From Escherichia fergusonii ATCC 35469 (GTDB lineage Bacteria; Pseudomonadota; Gammaproteobacteria; Enterobacterales; Enterobacteriaceae): a stretch of 64,000 nt of DNA. Where the stretch lies: the NCBI RefSeq assembly GCF_000026225.1, contig NC_011740.1:3038001-3102000 (forward strand). Direction: 5' to 3'. The notes beneath the pieces were generated by a model that saw nothing but the letters and a program-made list of their open reading frames with translations, made no database searches and was not told where the DNA came from. The position numbers and the translations under genes were made by a program. Below, one piece after another: positions 25,911 through 36,448 of this stretch (positions are counted from its first letter, which is position 1; each line of letters starts with the position of its first letter).

Positions 25911-26052
25911 GGAAAGCCCCTCCCGAGGAAGGGGCCTTGTATAAGGAAAGGGTTATGATGAAGCTCGTCATCATACTGATTGTGCTGTTACTGATAAGTT
26001 TCCACGCTTATTAACGGCCATTCAGAGGGGGGAGAAATCCTCCCTTACCCTT
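25911..26052 (-). ncRNA. Sib antitoxin RNA, copy 2
   Basis: Same architecture as copy 1, from the complement of CCCTTACCC near 26052 down to the GCCCCTTCC...GAGGGGCTTTCC terminator near 25911. It is antisense to ibs copy 2. The ends are estimated by analogy with the known ~140-nt Sib RNAs. Confidence 0.85.
25955..26014 (+). CDS. Ibs toxic peptide, copy 2
   Basis: 19 residues, MMKLVIILIVLLLISFHAY. The hydrophobic core is unchanged. The tail SFHAY differs from the SFPTY/SFATY forms, so the antisense RNA also carries matching changes. Confidence 0.83.
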   Translation: MMKLVIILIVLLLISFHAY

Positions 26053-26108
26053 GTTCCTTTACTTTAGGTTGAAAAAAAATCAGCGTCAAGAAGGTTTCAT
26101 TAACACAT

Positions 26109-26139
26109 ATCCCTGGCCCAAAAAGCCGGGGATTTTTTA
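26109..26139 (+). terminator. Terminator in repeat copy 3
   Basis: Third copy of ATCCCTGGC/GCCGGGGAT with TTTTTTAT. It would end the ibs copy 2 transcript. Confidence 0.85.
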
Positions 26140-26286
26140 TATCTGCGTTCCGCTAAAAAGTGCAAATGCTCAGGTTGTTGCAACGTTTTGCGTGACCGCT
26201 CCGGGAAGGGAAAACTGCCACAGAGAAAGCGTTGCGCGGGGTCTGGCGCTCATCAACAATCGGGGAGTCAGCAAGGGGCTGAAACG

Positions 26287-26428
26287 GGAAAGCCCCTCCC
26301 GAGGAAGGGGCCTTATAGAAGGAAAGGGTTATGATGAAGTTCGTCATCATACTGATTGTGTTGTTACTATTAAGTTTCCCGACTTACTAACAACTCATCA
26401 GAGGGGGGAGAAATCCTCCCTTACCCTT
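26287..26428 (-). ncRNA. Sib antitoxin RNA, copy 3
   Basis: Third antisense RNA, covering ibs copy 3 and ending at the GCCCCTTCC hairpin with its TTTCC tail. The ends are estimated. Confidence 0.84.
26331..26390 (+). CDS. Ibs toxic peptide, copy 3
   Basis: 19 residues, MMKFVIILIVLLLLSFPTY. Phe replaces Leu at position 4, and an extra Leu in the core lengthens the Leu run. The ribosome site is GAAGGAAAGGG. Confidence 0.85.
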   Translation: MMKFVIILIVLLLLSFPTY

Positions 26429-26509
26429 GTTCCTTTACTCTAGGTTGAAAAAACAACAGCGTCAATAGGCCCGCCAGGTACGAAGCGAGAACTGTGAACC
26501 GCTTTCCGG

Positions 26510-27943
26510 TTAGCCTTTTTTATCCTGTTGGATCTTCTTGATAATGTTAGTGGTCGAACAACCATCTTCGAAGTTGAGCACCAGCACTTCGCCACCATTG
26601 GCCCAGACTTCTTTACTTCCGGCAATCTCTTCTGGTTTATAGTCGCCGCCTTTCACCAGCAGATCTGGCAAGATCCCCGCGATCAGGCGCTGCGGCGTGT
26701 CTTCTTCAAACGACACCACCCAGTCGACCGCTTCCAGTGCGCCCAGCACAATCATACGCTGTTCGAGCGGGTTAACGGGGCGGGAATCCCCTTTCAGCCG
26801 TTTGGTGGAGGCGTCGCTGTTGACGGCGACAATCAAACGGTCACCCAGTTTACGGGCGTTTGCCAGATAGGAGACATGCCCGGCGTGCAGAATGTCGAAG
26901 ACGCCGTTGGTCATCACCACTTTTTCACCGCGTTTACGCGCCGCCGCTACCGCCAGCTTCAGCTCCTCTTCGGTCATCACACCAAAGCCGGTATCTGCAC
27001 GTCCACGTACTGCGTTTTCCAGCTCGATCGGTGAAACCGTGGATGTTCCCAGTTTGCCAACCACCACGCCAGCCGCCGCGTTGGCAAAGAAGCAGGCTTC
27101 TTCCAGCGAATTACCCGCCGCCAGCGTTGCTGCCAGCACACCAATCACCGTATCGCCCGCACCGGTGACGTCATACACTTCTTGCGCCTGGGTTGGCATA
27201 TGCAGCGGCTCTTTACCCGGTTGCAGCAGCGACATCCCCTGCTCGGAACGGGTTACCAGCAGCGCAGAGAGTTCGTAGTCGGCAATCAGTTTCATGCCGC
27301 GTTCAACAATCTCTTCTTCTGTTTTACATTTACCAACAACAGCTTCAAATTCCGAGAGATTCGGCGTTAACAGCGTAGCGCCGCGGTAGCGCTCAAAATC
27401 GGTCCCTTTTGGATCAATCAGCACCGGAACGCCCGCTTTACGCGCCAGTTGGATCATCTGCTGTACGCTTGCCAGCGCACCTTTCGCGTAGTCCGAAAGT
27501 ACCAGCGCACCAATCGAACTCAGCGCCTGATTAATCCGCTCATGGAGCGGTTGCGGATCAACGCCTTCAAAACCTTCTTCGAAATCCAGGCGGATCAGCT
27601 GTTGGTTGCGGGAAAGCACCCGCAGTTTGGTGATGGTCGGATGCGTCGGTACAGAAACGAAGTCGCATTTGACGTTGACGTCGGCCAGAGACTTACTCAG
27701 CGCGCGCGCCGCATCGTCAATGCCCGTCAACCCGACCAGGCGTGCGTTTGCACCGAGAGAAGCGATGTTCATCGCCACGTTGGCCGCGCCGCCCGGACGT
27801 TCTTCGATGGTATTCACTTTAACCACTGGTACTGGCGCTTCCGGTGAGATACGGCTGGTGGGACCGTACCAGTAACGATCCAGCATCACATCACCAACCA
27901 CCATCACTCCTGCACGTTCAAACTCTGGCAGCGTTACTTTCAT
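26510..27943 (-). CDS. hldE: Bifunctional heptose kinase/adenylyltransferase
   Basis: 477 residues, full length. It makes ADP-heptose for the LPS inner core. The N-terminal PfkB-type kinase domain (about 1-318) has the GxGD signature in DVTGAGDTVIG. The C-terminal cytidylyltransferase-like domain (about 344-477) opens with TNGVFDILHAGH. It is the last gene of the ygiF-glnE-hldE series, 47 bases after glnE. ADP-heptose is also a signal for mammalian ALPK1. Confidence 0.97.
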   Translation of the reverse strand: MKVTLPEFERAGVMVVGDVMLDRYWYGPTSRISPEAPVPVVKVNTIEERPGGAANVAMNIASLGANARLVGLTGIDDAARALSKSLADVNVKCDFVSVPTHPTITKLRVLSRNQQLIRLDFEEGFEGVDPQPLHERINQALSSIGALVLSDYAKGALASVQQMIQLARKAGVPVLIDPKGTDFERYRGATLLTPNLSEFEAVVGKCKTEEEIVERGMKLIADYELSALLVTRSEQGMSLLQPGKEPLHMPTQAQEVYDVTGAGDTVIGVLAATLAAGNSLEEACFFANAAAGVVVGKLGTSTVSPIELENAVRGRADTGFGVMTEEELKLAVAAARKRGEKVVMTNGVFDILHAGHVSYLANARKLGDRLIVAVNSDASTKRLKGDSRPVNPLEQRMIVLGALEAVDWVVSFEEDTPQRLIAGILPDLLVKGGDYKPEEIAGSKEVWANGGEVLVLNFEDGCSTTNIIKKIQQDKKG

Positions 27944-27990
27944 TCCTGTCTCCTGAGAGATTCAAAATTTGCGCGCGATAATACCATACT

Positions 27991-30831
27991 TCATTCTTCC
28001 ACCAGCCACTTCTGCCAGCTTGCCCTCACCAGTTCACGCTCTGCGGTGAAGCAATCCTCCGGCACATGGCCCGGCAACTCTTGTAATGCCAGATGATGAA
28101 GTTCATCGCGCAGCGTAGTGTAAGCACGGGTCAGCACCATCGCTTCCTGCTCTTCCATAATGTCGTTTTGCGCCAGCAGCTCCAGAATACGCACGTTGTC
28201 TGACCAGCGCGTTAACTTCGGTTTTTCATGGGCGTAGCGCAACACCAGATATTGGGTAATAAATTCGATATCGGTAATCCCGCCTTCATCTGCTTTGATA
28301 TCGAAGCGATCACGATGTTTATTGCCGAGATGGGCGCGCATTTTCTCACGCATTTCCCGCACTTCTGTCTGTAAGGTTTTGCCTTCACGCGGCAGCGTCA
28401 TAATCTCCCGGCGTACCGCGTCAAATTGCGCGGTCAATTGTGGATCACCATATACCACGCGAGCACGCACCAGCGCCTGATGCTCCCACGTCCAGGCCTC
28501 GTTTTTCTGATAATCGGCAAACGCTTCTGCAGAGGTAACCAGCATTCCCGCCGCCCCGGACGGACGCAGCCGTGCATCCACTTCGTACAAAATACCGGAA
28601 GAAGTTCGCGTGCTGAACAGGTGCATAATGCGTTGCGCCAGACGCAGATAAAACTGCCGCCCGTCGATTTCCCGCTCGCCGTCAGTCATTGCATCCATCG
28701 GGCAATCATGGAGGAAGATCAGGTCAAGATCGGAACTATAGCCTAACTCCCAGCCGCCCAGCTTGCCGTAACCGACCACCGCAAAACCACGCCCTTCGCG
28801 TTCGTTCAGGTGATTTGGCTTACCGTAGCGGGCAACCATTTGAACCCATGCCTGTTGTACGACAGCATCTATCATGGCTTCTGCCAGCCAGGTTAAGTGA
28901 TCGCTCACTTTCATTACCGGTAGCGTACCGGCGATATCCGCTGCCGCAATACGTAACAGTTGCGCCTGTTTGAACTGACGCAGCGCCTCAAGCTGTTGTT
29001 CTTCGTCATCTTCCGGCACGCGCAGCAAATACTGGCGCAGTTCATCACGGTAGGCATCCGTCGCCGTCGGCTGGTAGAGAGTGTTTGGATCGAGCAGTTC
29101 GTCCAGCAATAATGGATAACGCGCCAGTTGGCTGGCAATCATCGGCGATGCGGCACACAGAGAAATCAAATGCTTAAGCGCCGCGGGGAATTCACTAAGC
29201 AATTCTAAATAGGTAGTGCGGGTAACAATCCCCACCAGCAAGGCGGTAATGCGCGACAGCGTGACAGCAGCGTCTTCACGCGCACATACATCACTTAGCA
29301 GATGCGGCATCAGATGGTCGAGCACCTGACGTCCTCGCGGCCCGATTGTGCGCTTATCCAGCTCTTTGCGGAAATCGGCAATCAGTGTTAGCACCTGTTT
29401 GCGATCATCTTCGCTAAGATGCGCCAGCACTGGCGTGGTGTCATCTTCCTGCAACGCATCCTGCCACAACTCACGCCACTGTTCCGATAGCGACTCTTCC
29501 TGTGTTTCGCTTTCGTCATCGCCAATCAATTCGTTAAACACCCGGCGCACATTGGTCATATGTCCGGTCAGCGCCCCGGTTAGTTGCGGCCAGTCCGCGA
29601 AATCCATTGCCCATGCCAGCCGCGCACGGTTAAGCTCATCCGAAGGAAGCGTCTGGGTTTGTTCGTCGTTAATGCTTTGCAGCAGGTTTTCCAGACGCCG
29701 CAGGAAGAGATACGCCACTCGCAATTGTTCGGCATCGTTTTCAGAAAGCAGATGCAGCGCGGCAATGGTGCTGAGAGTGGGTAGTAAAGAGCGGGATTGC
29801 AGCGACGGCTCGCGCCCACCGCGAATGAGCTGGAACACCTGAACGATAAATTCAATTTCGCGAATGCCACCCGCGCCAAGTTTGATATTGTCGGTCAAAC
29901 CACGACGACGTACTTCGCGGGCTATCATCCCTTTCATGTTGCGCAGCGACTGGATCACGCTGAAATCGATGTAACGGCGGAAAACAAACGGGCGCAGCAT
30001 CGCACGCAACTCGTTAGCATAGACGCCGTCGCTATCGCCCATAATCCGCGCCTTGACCATGGCGTATCGCTCCCAGTCGCGCCCTTGCTCCTGGTAATAG
30101 TCTTCCAGTGCCGCAAAGCTCAGCACCAGCGGGCCACTTTCGCCAAACGGACGCAGTCGCATATCCACGCGATAAACAAAACCATCCTGCGTTGGTTGAT
30201 CCAGCACTTTAATCAGCCGCTGACCCATGCGGGTAAAGAACTGAGCGTTATCCAGTTCCCTGCGTCCGCCCTGCGTGCAACCATGTTCCGGCCAGGCAAA
30301 AATCAGATCGATATCTGAGGAAAAATTCAGCTCCCCGCCGCCCAGTTTACCCATGCCTAAAATCAGCAGCGGTTGCGCTTCGCCCTGCGCATTGCACGGC
30401 GTACCCCACTCGCGGCAGCAGGCTTCATACAGCCAGTCACGCGCGGCGACAATCAATGTCTCCGCCAGATGGCTGAGCTGCTGCAATATGCTCTCTTCAG
30501 TAACCAGCGCCAGCGTTTGCGCCCAGGCGATACGCACCATAATGCGCCGCCGGAACAGACGCAGCTCGCGCATTAACCCAGCTTCGTCGCTTACATCACT
30601 GAGCGCCTTCTGCAACCATGCAGCGTAATGCTGCCATTCGTCGGCCTGCGGCGGCTGGCTTTCCAGTTCCGTCAGCCACTCTGGATGCGCAATTACGCTG
30701 TCCTGCACAAAATCACTGAAGGTAAGTACTGACTTCGCCTGTGCGCTAAGTGATTCCTCGGCTAAAGGCGCTGGCAGCCGCTCAACAACGGTCTGCCAGT
30801 ACTGCTGTAACGGTGAAGAGAGCGGCTTCAT
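27991..30831 (-). CDS. glnE: Glutamine synthetase adenylyltransferase/deadenylylase
   Basis: 946 residues, equal to E. coli GlnE. Two nucleotidyltransferase domains are seen, each with its metal-binding GS(S)DxD signature: [13 protein letters not shown] in the N-terminal deadenylylase half and [13 protein letters not shown] in the C-terminal adenylylase half. Each is followed by a helical regulatory domain. It modifies GlnA under PII control. The start at 30831 is the annotated-type start; a longer in-frame opening to 31035 runs into ygiF and is rejected. Confidence 0.97.
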
Positions 30832-30853
30832 AAGCGATTTTATCCTTGCCTGA

Positions 30854-32155
30854 TTAACGTTTTCCGCTGTGCAACCAGAACGGTTCCTGATTGTTTGCCT
30901 CATTACGGAAATGTTCAATTTCAATGCGTTGCCCGGTCGCAATAGCGTGACGCAGCCCCTGCCAGTTCTCCAGCCAGGCTTGCGCGACGAGAGGATCGTA
31001 GTAACCCGCCAGCAACAGTATTGAGTCAATGTCACGCGTCAGGCGCGGCAATTGGTCACGGTAGCGATCGCCTAACGGCTGGCAGAAAACGCTTTTCAGT
31101 TCAGCGGCATGGCGGGAAAGATGGATATCGGCAAAGCGCTTGAAGGAATCGCTGATTTTGCTCTGCGCTTTGGCATCTAAAAACGGCTGCCAGGCTTTGC
31201 TTACCAGCCATTCGGTCAACGCCAGCTTCGCCATCGCCGTTTCGGTAGAGTAGACCGCCGTCACGGCAGATACCGCAGAAGCGATGGTCGCCTCGCATTG
31301 AGTCAGCAGATCACGTAAGTGAGTGCTCGCTTTACGTGGCACGATACCGCCGAACAGCATCAGAGTATGGCGAACCAGGCCGATTGCTGCCAGCACCTGC
31401 TCTTTCGCTGCCTCATTGCCGCGTATCCACAACTCTTCATGGTATTGCCATTGTGCTAACGCCAGCTCGAGCGCCGCTTCCAGCCCCTGTTCCACATCAG
31501 CTTTTGCCGCAACATGCAAAATGGTGGTGGGTTTGATTTCACGCGCGGGATTGCCCTGCGCCAGATGATAGCCGCGCGCGGCTTTGCTCAGGCTGCCCTG
31601 ACGTAATCCGGTTTGGGATACCAGTTGGTTCGCCAGTTTCAGCACCGCACGCATGTCGCCGCTAAGCAGTTCCAGTTCCAGCTCACAGATAGGTTCAGCA
31701 AATTCACCCGCTTTCACCTCACCCTGATCGAGAGCGATTTCAATGCTGCTGCCATCGACCTCCACCAACCATTTTTCGCGATAAAAATCGGTGCTGAACA
31801 GCGGCTGCACGCGGGACGCGAGATCGGCTGGCAATTCGCCGTTCGGCCAGACTTCCGTCGGTAACTGCGCCAGGTCGAGCGTCGGCTCGCTCAACGCCAC
31901 ATTATATTCCGGGCGCTGGTGTAAACCGCCAGTCACTCTTCCTGCGACTTTCATGGTCATCTCATAGCGGCCGTTTTCGCCACGAATACGTAAGCCCATA
32001 TCGTGTCCACGCAGCCAGTTATCCGGCGTTTCGTAGTAAATATTCAGCAACTGCACGGGGTCATGGTGCTCGCCGCCCAGCGTATTGAGATGGTCACGCA
32101 GCGCCTCAACGGCACTGTGATTAACAATAAACTTTAATTCGATTTCCTGAGCCAT
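30854..32155 (-). CDS. ygiF: Inorganic triphosphatase YgiF
   Basis: 433 residues. The N-terminal CYTH domain begins with the hallmark ELKF (EIELKFIV) and continues with the charged tunnel strands ([16 protein letters not shown]). A C-terminal CHAD helical domain (about 210-420) is rich in conserved His and Arg ([17 protein letters not shown]). It hydrolyses inorganic triphosphate. It is first of the ygiF-glnE-hldE group and divergent from ygiM. Confidence 0.95.
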
Positions 32156-32396
32156 GGCCTTTACTTATCGGTTATGTCACATAAGTGACGATGAACGGCG
32201 AACTTAATGCGATCTTTTTTGTCAGTAGATAGTATTTTGCGCCAAATTGCCATGCAACGGGCAATTTGACGGGCGTAAAAGTTTGAAGCAGTGGCAAGAC
32301 CTGACACAGAGGATTCCGATTGATGTCGAATGCTTTGCGTAGCGACACTGATGCCACTACTATCGTTCCACTTTCCATGACAATAACGACAGCCTG

Positions 32397-33017
32397 ATGC
32401 CAAAATTACGCCTGATCGGATTAACTTTACTCGCACTTAGCGCGACTGCCGTCTCACACGCTGAAGAAACGCGCTATGTTTCTGACGAACTGAATACCTG
32501 GGTCCGTAGCGGTCCGGGAGATCATTATCGCCTCGTAGGCACGGTTAACGCCGGCGAGGAAGTGACCTTATTACAAACTGACGCCAACACCAATTATGCC
32601 CAGGTGAAAGACAGCTCTGGCCGTACCGCCTGGATCCCGTTGAAACAACTTAGCACTGAGCCAAGCCTGCGCTCCCGTGTACCAGATCTGGAAAATCAGG
32701 TCAAAACCCTGACAGATAAGCTCACCAATATCGATAACACCTGGAATCAGCGCACGGCAGAAATGCAGCAAAAAGTGGCGCAAAGTGACAGCGTGATCAA
32801 CGGGTTAAAAGAAGAAAATCAAAAACTGAAAAACGAGCTGATTGTCGCGCAGAAAAAGGTCGATGCCGCCAGCGTACAGCTGGATGACAAACAGCGCACC
32901 ATCATCATGCAGTGGTTTATGTATGGCGGTGGCGTGCTGGGGCTTGGCTTGCTGCTTGGTCTGGTACTGCCGCACCTGATCCCAAGCCGCAAACGCAAAG
33001 ATCGCTGGATGAACTAA
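32397..33017 (+). CDS. ygiM: SH3-domain membrane protein YgiM
   Basis: 206 residues. A signal sequence ends SHA before EETRYVS. A bacterial SH3 domain (about 25-90, with SGPGDHYRLVG and GRTAWIPL), a coiled coil (about 95-165) and a C-terminal transmembrane helix (about 170-195) with a basic tail (RKRKDR) follow. It is probably anchored in the inner membrane with the SH3 domain in the periplasm. cca starts 63 bases downstream. Confidence 0.93.
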   Translation: MPKLRLIGLTLLALSATAVSHAEETRYVSDELNTWVRSGPGDHYRLVGTVNAGEEVTLLQTDANTNYAQVKDSSGRTAWIPLKQLSTEPSLRSRVPDLENQVKTLTDKLTNIDNTWNQRTAEMQQKVAQSDSVINGLKEENQKLKNELIVAQKKVDAASVQLDDKQRTIIMQWFMYGGGVLGLGLLLGLVLPHLIPSRKRKDRWMN

Positions 33018-33080
33018 ATCGCCTTCTTCGTTGCACTGTCTTATTATTAGGAATTGTGTATTTGACGAAGGGATGATGGC

Positions 33081-34319
33081 GTGAAGATTTATCTGGTCGG
33101 TGGTGCTGTTCGGGATGCATTGTTAGGGCTACCGGTCAAAGACAGAGATTGGGTGGTGGTCGGCAGTACGCCACAGGAGATGCTCGACGCGGGTTACCAG
33201 CAGGTAGGCCGCGATTTTCCTGTTTTTCTGCATCCGCAAACGCATGAAGAGTATGCGCTGGCACGTACCGAACGGAAATCCGGTTCCGGTTACACCGGAT
33301 TTACCTGCTATGCCGCACCAGATGTCACGCTGGAAGATGATCTTAAGCGTCGTGATCTGACCATTAATGCACTAGCCCAGGACGATGACGGTGAGATTAT
33401 CGACCCGTACAATGGTCTGGGCGATCTGCAAAATCGTCTGTTGCGCCATGTTTCCCCCGCTTTTGGCGAAGATCCGTTACGTGTACTGCGCGTGGCGCGT
33501 TTTGCTGCGCGTTATGCCCACCTCAGTTTTCGTATTGCTGATGAAACTCTGGCGCTGATGCGCGAGATGACTCACGCGGGTGAACTGGAACACCTGACGC
33601 CTGAACGAGTGTGGAAAGAGACGGAAAGTGCCCTCACCACCCGCAATCCCCAGGTGTTCTTCCAGGTACTGCACGATTGCGGCGCACTGCGCGTTTTATT
33701 CCCGGAAATTGACGCCCTGTTTGGCGTTCCGGCCCCTGCCAGGTGGCATCCGGAAATCGACACGGGTATTCATACCTTAATGACGCTCTCAATGGCGGCG
33801 ATGCTGAGTCCGCAGGTCGATGTCCGTTTCGCAACGTTATGCCACGATCTCGGTAAAGGACTGACGCCGCCAGAGCTTTGGCCGCGTCATCACGGCCATG
33901 GACCAGCGGGTGTGAAATTAGTGGAACAACTATGTCAGCGTCTGCGCGTACCAAATGAAATTCGCGATTTAGCCAAACTGGTGGCTGAGTTTCACGATCT
34001 CATCCACACCTTCCCAATGCTGAACCCGAAAACCATTGTTAAATTGTTTGATTCCATTGACGCCTGGCGTAAACCGCAGCGTGTCGAGCAACTGGCGCTG
34101 ACCAGCGAGGCTGACGTGCGTGGCAGAACCGGTTTTGAGTCAGTAGATTACCCGCAAGGCCGCTGGTTGCGCGAAGCCTGGGAAGTGGCGCAGTCAGTGC
34201 CGACAAAAGACGTCGTTGAAGCGGGATTTAAAGGTGTGGAGATTCGCGAGGAGTTGACCCGCCGCCGGATTGCAGCGGTAGCCAACTGGAAGGAACAACG
34301 CTGCCCAAAGTCTAATTAA
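33081..34319 (+). CDS. cca: Multifunctional CCA-adding tRNA nucleotidyltransferase
   Basis: 412 residues, the long gammaproteobacterial form. The nucleotidyltransferase head has GGAVRD and the DxD in VKDRDW. The RRD and neck motifs ([25 protein letters not shown]) follow. A C-terminal HD domain (CHDLGKG, HHGHG) has phosphodiesterase and phosphatase activity. It repairs and completes tRNA 3' ends. Confidence 0.96.
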
Positions 34320-34355
34320 GCATTTGAATTTCAATATATTGCAGACACCGGCCAG

Positions 34356-34387
34356 GTCGGATAAGACGCACAAGCGTCATATCCGAC
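34356..34387. repeat. REP-type palindrome between cca and uppP
   Basis: GTCGGATAAGACGC and GCGTCATATCCGAC form an imperfect palindrome of the enterobacterial REP/PU class. It lies between the convergent ends of cca and uppP, a usual place for such elements, where they stabilise 3' ends or aid termination. Confidence 0.8.
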
Positions 34388-34399
34388 ACTATTCCTCAA

Positions 34400-35221
34400 T
34401 CAAAAGAACACGACATACACCGCAGCCGCCACAATAAAGCGATAAATGGCGAACGGAATAAACGAAATGCGCTTAATCAATTGCAGGAAGGTTTTAATCG
34501 CAACCAGCGCCACCACAAAAGCGGTGATAAACCCAACGGCAAACATCGGGATATCGCCGGTTGTCAGGAAGCCCCAGCTTTTGTAGAGATCGAGCGCCGT
34601 TGCGCCCATCATCATCGGCACCGCCAGCAGGAACGAGAACTCGGAAGCAGCGTAACGGCTCACGCCCATCAGCATCCCGCCAGATATGGTCGCCCCGGAG
34701 CGTGAGAAACCCGGCCACAGCGCCAGACACTGGAAGCAGCCAATCATAAACGCCTGACGATACGTCATATCGTCCAGACCCGGCGCACGCGGTTCTTTCG
34801 GCTTCAGACATTCGGCGGCAATCAGCAACAGACCGCCAACGACCAGCGCATACATGACATTAATCGGATTAAACAATGACTTGATGGCATCATGGAATAA
34901 CAACCCCAGCACCACTGCCGGGATCATGCCAAGCAGAATGTGGATCAGCGTTAAACGGCCTTTGCTTTCTCCTTCGTGCTGCAACGGGCGACCAAAGTGA
35001 ATACCGATCAGCCCAAACAGACGTCGCCAGAACATGACAACCACAGCCAGAATCGATCCTAACTGGATCACCACTTCAAAGGTTTTCGCCGTATCTCCCT
35101 CAAATCCCAACAAATGACCGACAATAATCATGTGGCCTGTGCTGGATACCGGCAGAAATTCTGTCAATCCTTCGACCACACCCAATATTGCCGCTACCAG
35201 CAGCGAGTGCATATCGCTCAT
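34400..35221 (-). CDS. uppP: Undecaprenyl-diphosphatase UppP (BacA)
   Basis: 273 residues, polytopic inner-membrane enzyme that dephosphorylates undecaprenyl diphosphate to recycle the lipid carrier for peptidoglycan; extra copies give bacitracin resistance. Both catalytic signatures are present: the EGLTEFLPVSSTGH block near residues 17-30 and PGFSRSGAT near 170-178. The start at 35221 (MSDMHSLL) matches K-12; the opening to 35260 is a longer alternative. Confidence 0.96.
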   Translation of the reverse strand: MSDMHSLLVAAILGVVEGLTEFLPVSSTGHMIIVGHLLGFEGDTAKTFEVVIQLGSILAVVVMFWRRLFGLIGIHFGRPLQHEGESKGRLTLIHILLGMIPAVVLGLLFHDAIKSLFNPINVMYALVVGGLLLIAAECLKPKEPRAPGLDDMTYRQAFMIGCFQCLALWPGFSRSGATISGGMLMGVSRYAASEFSFLLAVPMMMGATALDLYKSWGFLTTGDIPMFAVGFITAFVVALVAIKTFLQLIKRISFIPFAIYRFIVAAAVYVVFF

Positions 35222-35311
35222 CAATAAACCCCTAAATAATAAAAATGTATTGCTCGTCAAAAATACTGCAATAAGACTCGGTTATAGCCGTTTGGTTTTA
35301 TAACTGTAAAA

Positions 35312-35680
35312 TTAATTATTTTCTTTAGGATTATTGCCACGCTCAATAATGACGCCGACATTCGTGGCACGTGCCACCGCGCCTGGCTTACTGAGTTTGA
35401 TACGTACCCACGGCGAGTTAAAGCGCGTTAACAGCAGCTCCGCCACCTCTTCAGCCACGCGTTCCACCAGCGCAAAACGCGCCCCCTCGACGTGGCTGAC
35501 TACCGTTTCTGCAATGTCAGCGTAACTGAGGCAATCAGCCACATCATCGCTTTTCGCCGCTTTACGGTTATCCCACGCCATTTCGATATCGAACACTAAC
35601 TTCTGTTCGATGGTCTGTTCCCAGTCGTAAACACCAATAGTGGTGATTACCGAAAGTTGCTCTATAAATACAATATCCAT
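35312..35680 (-). CDS. folB: Dihydroneopterin aldolase
   Basis: 122 residues. It catalyses the aldol cleavage and epimerisation of dihydroneopterin in folate synthesis and forms an octameric tunnel fold. The signature VYDWEQ near residue 17 and the C-terminal VRIKLSKPGAV are present, with the expected catalytic Lys. The second Met (35680) matches the K-12 start. It is divergent from plsY. Confidence 0.95.
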   Translation of the reverse strand: MDIVFIEQLSVITTIGVYDWEQTIEQKLVFDIEMAWDNRKAAKSDDVADCLSYADIAETVVSHVEGARFALVERVAEEVAELLLTRFNSPWVRIKLSKPGAVARATNVGVIIERGNNPKENN

Positions 35681-35785
35681 CACGTCCTGCCTGCTTTTTG
35701 GCTAACCGGATACCACTTCCGGCGAAATGTGCGTATTATCCACAGATTCATCGTTAAACACGACATTTTCAAAACGGAACAGCTT

Positions 35786-36403
35786 ATGAGTGCAATCGCG
35801 CCTGGAATGATCCTCTTCGCGTACCTCTGCGGCTCCATTTCCAGTGCCATTCTGGTTTGCCGCCTGTGTGGCTTACCGGACCCGCGAACCAGCGGCTCCG
35901 GTAATCCTGGCGCAACCAACGTATTACGCATGGGTGGCAAAGGAGCAGCCTTAGCAGTGCTGATCTTTGACGTTCTGAAAGGAATGTTGCCTGTCTGGGG
36001 GGCATATGAATTAGGCGTCAGCCCCTTTTGGCTGGGATTAATTGCTATTGCCGCCTGTCTTGGACACATCTGGCCCATATTCTTCGGTTTTAAAGGAGGA
36101 AAAGGCGTTGCTACCGCTTTTGGTGCCATCGCACCAATTGGCTGGGATCTCACCGGAGTAATGGCGGGAACCTGGCTGCTGACCGTGTTATTAAGTGGCT
36201 ATTCGTCGCTTGGGGCGATTGTCAGCGCACTGATTGCCCCGTTTTACGTCTGGTGGTTTAAACCCCAGTTCACCTTCCCGGTTTCGATGCTCTCTTGCCT
36301 GATCCTGCTGCGCCATCATGACAACATTCAGCGTCTGTGGCGTCGTCAGGAGACAAAAATCTGGACCAAGCTAAAAAGAAAACGCGAAAAAGATCCTGAA
36401 TAA
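35786..36403 (+). CDS. plsY: Acyl-phosphate glycerol-3-phosphate acyltransferase
   Basis: 205-residue polytopic inner-membrane enzyme that acylates glycerol 3-phosphate from acyl phosphate. Its conserved motifs are intact: GSGNPGATNVLR, then FKGGKGVAT (phosphate-binding loop) and the later LRHHDN. The start at 35786 matches K-12 YgiH; the upstream in-frame stretch overlaps folB. Confidence 0.95.
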   Translation: MSAIAPGMILFAYLCGSISSAILVCRLCGLPDPRTSGSGNPGATNVLRMGGKGAALAVLIFDVLKGMLPVWGAYELGVSPFWLGLIAIAACLGHIWPIFFGFKGGKGVATAFGAIAPIGWDLTGVMAGTWLLTVLLSGYSSLGAIVSALIAPFYVWWFKPQFTFPVSMLSCLILLRHHDNIQRLWRRQETKIWTKLKRKREKDPE

Positions 36404-36448
36404 AATCTTTCAGCCTGCGTTTATTCTTTTCACAGGCTGAAACATGCT

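Larger units (their letters stand above)
25355..26455 (+). repeat. Three tandem ~376-bp SIB (QUAD-like) repeats
   Basis: Three direct copies begin near 25355, 25731 and 26104, each ending with a GGTTGAAAAAA-type tail. Each unit holds, in order, an intrinsic terminator, a spacer with TCAACAATCGGGGAGTC, a GCCCCTC hairpin, an ibs frame on the plus strand and the region encoding an antisense Sib RNA. K-12 has two copies (sibD, sibE) at this locus, so one more is present here. Copies differ by scattered substitutions. Confidence 0.92.

Noticed and set aside
25355..26455. CRISPR array
   Set aside because: Three units of ~376 bp with internal terminators and ibs frames; no short repeats with unique spacers, no cas genes.
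30832..31035. 68-residue N-terminal extension of glnE
   Set aside because: It lies antiparallel to nothing but runs inside ygiF on the same strand in another frame; the 946-residue form matches E. coli GlnE.
32161..32436. 91-codon minus frame between ygiF and ygiM
   Set aside because: Overlaps the ygiM start on the opposite strand and occupies the divergent promoter region; no conserved pattern seen.
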